The notes under the pieces are model-generated. The model ran no database searches. It had not been told where the DNA came from and saw only the letters and a program-made list of their open reading frames with translations. Below are positions 58,292 to 64,000 of a DNA stretch of 64,000 nucleotides, one piece after another. Each line of letters starts with the position of its first letter. Within the stretch, counting starts at the first letter, position 1. The DNA comes from an uncultured Clostridia bacterium (lineage in GTDB: Bacteria > Bacillota > Clostridia > TANB77 > CAG-508), in assembly GCA_944392485.1 (NCBI GenBank), contig CALXWO010000006.1, forward strand, positions 1 to 64,000, read 5' to 3'. A program made the position numbers and the translations under genes.

Positions 58292-60724
58292 TTACTCTTC
58301 CTCTTGTTCAGTAATTTTTTCTATACTTACAACTTTTCCTTCATTTGTTCTCATTAATGTAACTCCTTGTGTTGATCTTCCTAATATACTTATTTCTGAT
58401 ACATTTATTCTAATAATTGTTCCTGTATCTGTTATAAGCATTACATCATCTGTATCTTCTACTATTCTTATTCCTACAATTCGACCTGTTTTTGGAGTTA
58501 CTTTATAGGTAATTACTCCTTTCCCTCCTCTTGTTTGTACTCTATATTCGTCAAGTTCTGTTCTTTTTCCAAATCCATTTTCAGTAATTGCAAGAAGTGT
58601 TGCATTGCTTCCAGCAATTATTGATTCCATTCCAATTACTTTATCTTCTTTCACAAGTCTTATTCCAATTACTCCTTGTGATACTCTACCCATTGGTCTT
58701 ACATCTTTTTCGTCAAATGTAATTGACATTCCTTCCCTTGTAACTAAAACTATATTGTCTTGTCCGTCTGTTAATCTTACATCAATTAATTCGTCATCAC
58801 CTTTTAAAGTTATAGAAAGAAGTCCTGTTTTTCTTGCAGAGTTATATTCGTTAAGTGCTGTTTTCTTTATTATTCCATCTCTTGTTGCAAATAATAAATA
58901 TTTACCTTCTGCAAAATTTTGTATTGGAATAATTGCAGATACCTTTTCTCCTGCATCTAGGCTAAGTAGATTTACTATTGCTGTTCCTCTGGCTGTTCTT
59001 CCTGCTTCTGGAATTTCATATCCTTTTAATTTATATAATTTACCTTTGTTGCTGAAAAATAAAATTGTATCATGAGTAGATGCTGTAAATATTTGTTTTA
59101 CAAAATCTTCTTCTCTAGTTGCCATGCCCATAATTCCTTTTCCGCCTCTTTTTTGGCTTCTATAGGTATCTATTGGCATTCTTTTTATATATCCAAAATT
59201 AGTTAATGCAATTACTGTTTGTTCTTCTTTTATTAAATCTTCGACGTCTATTTCTCCTTCTGCTGCAACTATTTTTGTTAATCTTTCATCTCCAAATTTA
59301 TCCCTTATTTCTATTAATTCGTCTTTTATAATATTATATACTAGAGTTTCGCTTGATAATACATCTTTTAAATAAGCAATTAATTTCATTAATTCGTTGT
59401 ATTCGTCTTCTATTTTTTCTCTTTGTAACCCTGATAATGTTTTTAACCTCATGTCCAAAATTGCCTGAGCTTGTATTTCAGAAAGGCCAAACCTTGCCAT
59501 TAATCTTTCTTTTGCATCATCGTATGCAGCTCTAATTATTGCAATAACTTCATCTATATTATCTAAAGCAATTTTTAAACCTTCTAATATATGTGCTCTT
59601 GCTTCTGCTTTATCCAAATCAAATTTAGTTCTTCTTAAAACAACTTCTTTTCTATGTTCTATATAACAATCTAAACATTCTCTTAATGTTAAAATTTTTG
59701 GTTCTCCGTTTACTAAAGCTAGCATTATTATTCCAAAAGTATCTTGCATTTGTGTGTTTTTATAAAGTTGATTTAATACTACTTGTGCATTTGCATCTCT
59801 TTTTAGTTCTATAACAATTCTTACTTTATCTTTTCTATCAGATTCATCTCTTATTGCAGATATTCCGTCTAATCTTTTTTCTTTTACTAAATCTGCTATG
59901 TGTTCTATTAATTTGGCTTTATTTACTTGGTATGGAAGCGAAGAAACAACTATTCTTTGTTTGTTTCCACTCATTTCTTCTATTTCTGCTTCTGCACGTA
60001 GAGTTATTTTTCCTCTTCCTGTAGTATATGCCTGCTTTATACCTTCTCTTCCAAGTATTTGTGCACCTGTTGGAAAATCAGGACCTTTTATTATTTTCAT
60101 TAAGTCTTCGTCTGTTACTTCATCTTCGTCAATAATTTTTATAATACCATTAATTACTTCTGTTAAATTGTGTGGTGGAATATTTGTTGCCATACCAACT
60201 GCTATACCAGATGATCCGTTCACAAGAAGTGCTGGTATTTTAGCTGGCAATACTGTTGGTTCTTGCAATCTATCATCAAAGTTAGGCATAAAATCAACTG
60301 TGTTTTTTTCAATGTCTGTAAGCATATTTACAGCTATTTTAGACATTCTTGCTTCTGTATAACGATATGCTGCTGGAGGATCTCCGTCAACAGATCCGAA
60401 ATTTCCATGTCCATCTACCATCATATATCTTAAAGAAAAATCTTGTGCCATTCTAACTAATGCATCATATACTGACGAATCGCCGTGTGGATGATATCTA
60501 CCTAAAACGTCTCCAACTGTTGTTGCACATTTTCTATATGGTTTGTCTGGTGTAAAACCGTCCTCATACATTGTGTATAAAATTCTTCTGTGCACTGGTT
60601 TCATTCCATCTCTTACGTCTGGAAGAGCACGTGCCACAATTACACTCATTGCATAGTCAATATATGCTGTTCTCATTTCATTTTCAATGTCTCTTCGTAT
60701 AATATTTTCTTCTGCCTTATCCAT
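58292..60724 (-). CDS. gyrA: DNA gyrase subunit A
   Basis: The 810-residue protein has the catalytic Tyr in [10 protein letters not shown] (near 123), the quinolone region [14 protein letters not shown] with Ser and Asp at the usual sensitive positions, and the GyrA box QKRGGKG in the C-terminal propeller. This box identifies gyrase, not topoisomerase IV. Confidence 0.96.
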   Translation of the reverse strand: MDKAEENIIRRDIENEMRTAYIDYAMSVIVARALPDVRDGMKPVHRRILYTMYEDGFTPDKPYRKCATTVGDVLGRYHPHGDSSVYDALVRMAQDFSLRYMMVDGHGNFGSVDGDPPAAYRYTEARMSKIAVNMLTDIEKNTVDFMPNFDDRLQEPTVLPAKIPALLVNGSSGIAVGMATNIPPHNLTEVINGIIKIIDEDEVTDEDLMKIIKGPDFPTGAQILGREGIKQAYTTGRGKITLRAEAEIEEMSGNKQRIVVSSLPYQVNKAKLIEHIADLVKEKRLDGISAIRDESDRKDKVRIVIELKRDANAQVVLNQLYKNTQMQDTFGIIMLALVNGEPKILTLRECLDCYIEHRKEVVLRRTKFDLDKAEARAHILEGLKIALDNIDEVIAIIRAAYDDAKERLMARFGLSEIQAQAILDMRLKTLSGLQREKIEDEYNELMKLIAYLKDVLSSETLVYNIIKDELIEIRDKFGDERLTKIVAAEGEIDVEDLIKEEQTVIALTNFGYIKRMPIDTYRSQKRGGKGIMGMATREEDFVKQIFTASTHDTILFFSNKGKLYKLKGYEIPEAGRTARGTAIVNLLSLDAGEKVSAIIPIQNFAEGKYLLFATRDGIIKKTALNEYNSARKTGLLSITLKGDDELIDVRLTDGQDNIVLVTREGMSITFDEKDVRPMGRVSQGVIGIRLVKEDKVIGMESIIAGSNATLLAITENGFGKRTELDEYRVQTRGGKGVITYKVTPKTGRIVGIRIVEDTDDVMLITDTGTIIRINVSEISILGRSTQGVTLMRTNEGKVVSIEKITEQEEE

Positions 60725-60829
60725 TATTTTAACCCTCTTTTCATCTATTATTTCATCTTTTCATATTATATATTAACTAAATTTAATATGCAAGGAAAAA
60801 GCACAAAAAAACATACGGAAATGTACATT

Positions 60830-61084
60830 TTATTGCTCTATCATTATTCCATTTTTCCATAGCTCCTCAGAAGATATATCTATGTTTTCATTCCATACTA
60901 TACCATATCCTCCAACGTCAATTCTTGCTTTATTAAATAATACATTGTCTTTTAATTGTTCAAAATTTTTAAACTTTTTTATTAAAGGTTTAAAATCATA
61001 TTTTTTACATTCTCCGCTTTCAAAACTAACTAATAAAATCAAATTGTCCAAAGTTTTTATTGATTTAATTGTATGAAATTTCAT
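60830..61084 (-). CDS. DUF2442 domain protein
   Basis: The 84-residue protein matches the small DUF2442 fold, with GGYGIVWNENIDIS near the end. The ATG at 61084 follows GGGGGG. The function is unknown; such genes often occur as solitary or toxin-antitoxin-like genes. Confidence 0.75.
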   Translation of the reverse strand: MKFHTIKSIKTLDNLILLVSFESGECKKYDFKPLIKKFKNFEQLKDNVLFNKARIDVGGYGIVWNENIDISSEELWKNGIMIEQ

Positions 61085-61182
61085 ATAAAAGCCCCCCATT
61101 TATAATTCCATAAAATCTTGAAATTTCTGGCATATTTTTCCTTCTTTTTTATTATATTGTTTCTTTTCTTTTTTTGCAATAA

Positions 61183-61915
61183 TTAAACTAACTTGTTTGC
61201 AAGCTCTAATTCTTCTTTTGAAAGATTAAAATTATTTCCATTGTTTTTTATTAAATTATGTATGTTTTCTACTTGCCTTGCTTTTTTAATTACATTTTCT
61301 AAAGGAATAACTTTCTCTAGTTCTTTTTCTATCTTATTATATTCTTTTTCCATACTGTTAAAATCTTTATTTTCATAATATCCATTCCAATTTGATATGT
61401 ATTTATCTATTTTTTCTACAGACTCCATTTGAGACAATAAATTGTTTTCTATGTTGTTATTTACTGTATTTAATATAGTATCTTTTCCGTTTTTCAATAA
61501 TATTTGCTGTAGTATTATTTATTAAATCCTTTTCTTTTGCTTTATCTATTCCCCAATCTAAAACATCAGATACTGTATCAATTAACCCTCCCTTTTTTAC
61601 AACATCTCTTACTTGAGAAACATTTTCAAATTTTCCTGTAAATACTCCCACTATACTTTTTCCAAAGTCTACAACATTGTCTATTGCTGTTTTTATACCT
61701 TCTTTAAATCCATCTGTTATAATGCTATCTTTAATTTCTATTATCGAATCTTCTAAAAAGTCTGGCAAAATGGCTCTTAGTCCTAAGTCTATTCCTCCAT
61801 TTATTACTTTTCCTAGATCTGTTTCCAAAAAAGACTTTTGATCATCATATGTAACTGTTTGTGAATTATTGTTTTCTAAATTTAAATTGTTTTCAATTGC
61901 AATTTCATTACTCAT
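61183..61915 (-). CDS. Hypothetical protein, read across one CGG +1 site
   Basis: The protein has 243 residues when the extra C at 61489 is skipped (GAA-AAA-C-GGA-AAA). An amphipathic middle region (about 25-150) with repeated ID/VVDFG-type helices is followed by a helical coiled C-terminus. It has no signal peptide. Composition is continuous across the junction, and the frame after it has no other start with a good ribosome site. No family recognised. Confidence 0.65.
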
Positions 61916-61930
61916 TTTAAACCTCCTTTA

Positions 61931-62062
61931 AATTGTAATTTGAATGAGAAGTGAGAAGTGGGATGTGGGAAGTGTGAAATTAGGGCAAGCCTTACGTAGC
62001 CTAGCTCTAAAAAGCACACCTCACACTTCACACCTCTCACATCACAACAACAAATTACAATT
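61931..62062. repeat. MITE-like palindromic repeat, copy 2
   Basis: This is the inverted near-identical partner of the repeat at 24713-24842. Its TTGTAA end supplies the last Leu codon and the stop of the CpaE-like gene, so it inserted at the very 3' end of that gene. Confidence 0.88.
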
Positions 62063-63251
62063 TTTCTATTATTTTTAAATATTCTTTTTCTATTTTTCTG
62101 TCTATTATTTTTAAATTAGTGTTTATTATTTGATCATATTTTGTGTTTAATTTAATTTCCCCTAAAATATTAAAATCTTCAAATAATAATGCCAGTATTT
62201 TTTTACTCGTTGAATTTATATTTGTTTTGTTAAAAACAATATTAAATTTTTCTTTTTTTATTTTCCAATTATTTAAATATATATCTAATAAATTTCTGCT
62301 TTTTTTCATTTCTGTTAAATTTGGTTCTACTAAAAATATTATTTTGTTGCTGTTTTCTAATATTTCTTTAGTATAATTAAAAAAACATATTGAAGTTGTG
62401 TCAATAATTATTAATTCATAACTATTTTTTAAATCATTTAAAATATTTTTTATTTTATTTTTTTCTATTTGAAACTTTTTGTTAAATAATAAATCTGTAG
62501 CACATAACAAATCAATATTTTTATTTTCTTTTATAATTAATTTATAAATATTTTCTTCTTTTTTATTTTCTGTTTTTTTCTTGTTAAAAAAAGTATTTAT
62601 ACATTGATTGAATATATCAAAATCAATTATTAGAATTTTTTTATTTTTAATTAATTTTGCAATAATCGCACAAAATGTACTTTTCCCTATCCCATTGCTA
62701 CCAGAAACACTTATTATTTTGTTGAATTCTTCTTTTTTACTTTTTATTTTATATTTTTTTAAAATTTTATTTTTTATTATTTTTATTTTCTTTTTTATTT
62801 TTTTGTAATTTATTTTTTTATTTTTTATATTATTTTCTAAAATTATTTTTTTTAGATTTTTTATTTCTTCATTAATTTCATTTTCTTTTTTTATATTATT
62901 TTTTTTATTAATTATATTTTTTAATTCTTCTATTGTTATTTCGTTGTTATAATATATATTAAATATTCCTTTAGAAATTAAATAGTTTTCTGTTTCTTCA
63001 TTTTTTTCTTTTAAAATCGCTATAATTTCTATTTCTTTGTTTTTTTGTTTTATTTTATTAATAATTTCTTTAAATGTTTTTTCTCCTTGTAGTAATTCAC
63101 TTATAATTATTAAATCAATTTTTTCTTCTTTTTCTAGTACTTCTAAAATTCCTTCTTGGTACAAAATATCATTTCCTATTATTTGTATGTCTTTTTCCTC
63201 TTTTAATTTTTTATTTATTTCTGGATTCATTAATGCAGTTAAAACATTCAT
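62055..63251 (-). CDS. MinD/CpaE-like ATPase
   Basis: The protein has 398 residues. A receiver-like N-terminal domain (about 1-115) precedes a very Lys/Ile/Asn-rich linker (about 115-175) and a ParA/MinD-type ATPase with SGSNGIGKST and ILIIDFDIF. CpaE-like proteins place secretion or pilus machinery at the membrane. It precedes the VirB4-like gene in the opposite transcription order (VirB4 is upstream), so it may serve the secretion system. The linker is extremely AT-rich. Confidence 0.75.
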   Translation of the reverse strand: MNVLTALMNPEINKKLKEEKDIQIIGNDILYQEGILEVLEKEEKIDLIIISELLQGEKTFKEIINKIKQKNKEIEIIAILKEKNEETENYLISKGIFNIYYNNEITIEELKNIINKKNNIKKENEINEEIKNLKKIILENNIKNKKINYKKIKKKIKIIKNKILKKYKIKSKKEEFNKIISVSGSNGIGKSTFCAIIAKLIKNKKILIIDFDIFNQCINTFFNKKKTENKKEENIYKLIIKENKNIDLLCATDLLFNKKFQIEKNKIKNILNDLKNSYELIIIDTTSICFFNYTKEILENSNKIIFLVEPNLTEMKKSRNLLDIYLNNWKIKKEKFNIVFNKTNINSTSKKILALLFEDFNILGEIKLNTKYDQIINTNLKIIDRKIEKEYLKIIEKL

Positions 63252-63265
63252 TTTTTTCTCCTTTT

Positions 63266-64000
63266 TTAATTAATCAATTTTTGTTCAAAATCTGCTACAT
63301 CTATTTTTGCTAAAATATGTTCTTCTCCAACAAACATTAAAGCTTCTCCCCTTTTTAATGATTTTATTTCTATTTTTTCTTTTTCAGATAAATTAGTATA
63401 TTTACTTAAAATTAAAATATTTTCTTCTTCCAAAGCAAAAAAAATTTTATTACTAGAATTATTTAAAATACTTTTACCATATGTTCCCTCGTCAAGACTA
63501 AATAAATCTGATATGTCTTGTGTTATTGCTACACTACTTCCTCCATATTTTCTTATTGTTTTAAATATTTTATAAATAAAACTTGCAACGTCCTTGTTAG
63601 AAGTAACTCCAATTAATCTCCATATCTCATCTAAATAAATAGCTTTTTTTATTTTTCTATTATTTTTTATTTTGTCCCAAAATAAATCTGTAAATAAATA
63701 CATTCCATATTTTAAATTTTCTTCTCCTAAATCATATAGGTCTGCAACTATTAATTTATTGGTTAATTCTATATTTGTATATTGGTTAAAAAAATTTAAA
63801 GAGCCTTTTACAAAGGGAAGTAACTTAATTTGCATTTTCTTTGTTTTTCGATCTTCTCCTAATATTTTATATAAATCTTCTAACAATGGCATATCTCTAC
63901 TTTCTTTAAAAACTGGTTTTATATTTACTTTGTCTTCTTCTTTTTTATATAGGCTCTCATCATCAAAATTAATATTTTTTTGTTTATAACATTTAATTAA
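63266..64000 (-). CDS. VirB4-like ATPase, C-terminal part (cut by window end)
   Basis: The visible about 244 residues are the C-terminal half of a VirB4/TraE-type ATPase: Walker B AIYLDEIWRLIG, the arginine-glutamine motif FKTIRKYGGSSVAITQDISDL and a C-terminal SLKRGEALMFVG segment. The Walker A would lie beyond base 64000. It energises the type IV secretion channel whose other parts are at 49.6-52.9 kb and 34.5 kb. Confidence 0.85.
   Translation of the reverse strand, partial: LIKCYKQKNINFDDESLYKKEEDKVNIKPVFKESRDMPLLEDLYKILGEDRKTKKMQIKLLPFVKGSLNFFNQYTNIELTNKLIVADLYDLGEENLKYGMYLFTDLFWDKIKNNRKIKKAIYLDEIWRLIGVTSNKDVASFIYKIFKTIRKYGGSSVAITQDISDLFSLDEGTYGKSILNNSSNKIFFALEEENILILSKYTNLSEKEKIEIKSLKRGEALMFVGEEHILAKIDVADFEQKLIN

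Overview
The window looks like the chromosome of an anaerobic, very AT-rich Gram-positive bacterium (Bacillota, most likely an uncultivated gut-type Clostridia). Supporting signs are strong AGGAGG-type ribosome sites, T-box and THF riboswitches, an ECF folate transporter, superoxide reductase with rubredoxin and flavodiiron protein, an HD-GYP regulator, DnaD/DnaC-type proteins and an AGA-dominated arginine codon usage.

The most striking observation is translational. Eight genes look broken, and all fifteen lesions are identical: one extra C directly in front of a glycine codon, so the ribosome meets an in-frame CGG triplet. Skipping the C restores a complete, well conserved protein every time. 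The genes are ecfA, a folT-folC fusion (4 sites), a large serine recombinase (4 sites), two VirD4-type ATPases (2 and 1), a DnaJ-like protein, a VirB2-like pilin and a hypothetical protein. I found by eye no in-frame CGG used as arginine in any intact gene; CGG occurs otherwise only across codon boundaries (NNC-GGN). This points to CGG being an unassigned codon that triggers +1 frameshifting, with GGN then read as glycine. A systematic data error is the main alternative.

Layout. 1-3.4 kb: REP-associated transposase, four small mostly zinc-ribbon membrane proteins and five REP-like repeats. 3.4-6.8 kb: THF-riboswitch folate operon (folT-folC, ecfA, ecfT). 7-12.9 kb: deoC and a metal-efflux cluster (copA, copZ, a CadA/ZntA-type ATPase and a CadC-type repressor), flanked by two inverted copies of a structured 175-bp repeat. 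13.2-21.65 kb: an M14 peptidoglycan peptidase gene split by a 7.2-kb serine-recombinase element that carries an HpaII-like restriction-modification system, a Dodola-like two-gene locus and a structured intergenic RNA. 21.7-24.7 kb: oxygen-defence genes and an HtrA protease. 25.1-34.4 kb: a C-A-T-C-A-T-R nonribosomal peptide synthetase and a coupled sensor kinase. 34.4-39.6 kb: a VirD4 operon with a DnaJ-like gene, and an HD-GYP regulator. 39.6-49.3 kb: housekeeping and regulatory genes plus tRNAs, one of which (Thr-UGU) is interrupted by a group I intron. 49.4-54.9 kb: type IV secretion and DnaD/DnaC-like genes. 54.9-60.7 kb: T-box-controlled ileS, and gyrA. 60.8-64 kb: small genes, a MinD/CpaE-like ATPase and the C-terminal part of a VirB4-like ATPase.

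The type IV secretion genes are spread over three loci separated by ordinary chromosomal genes, so they look resident and not part of one recent conjugative element.
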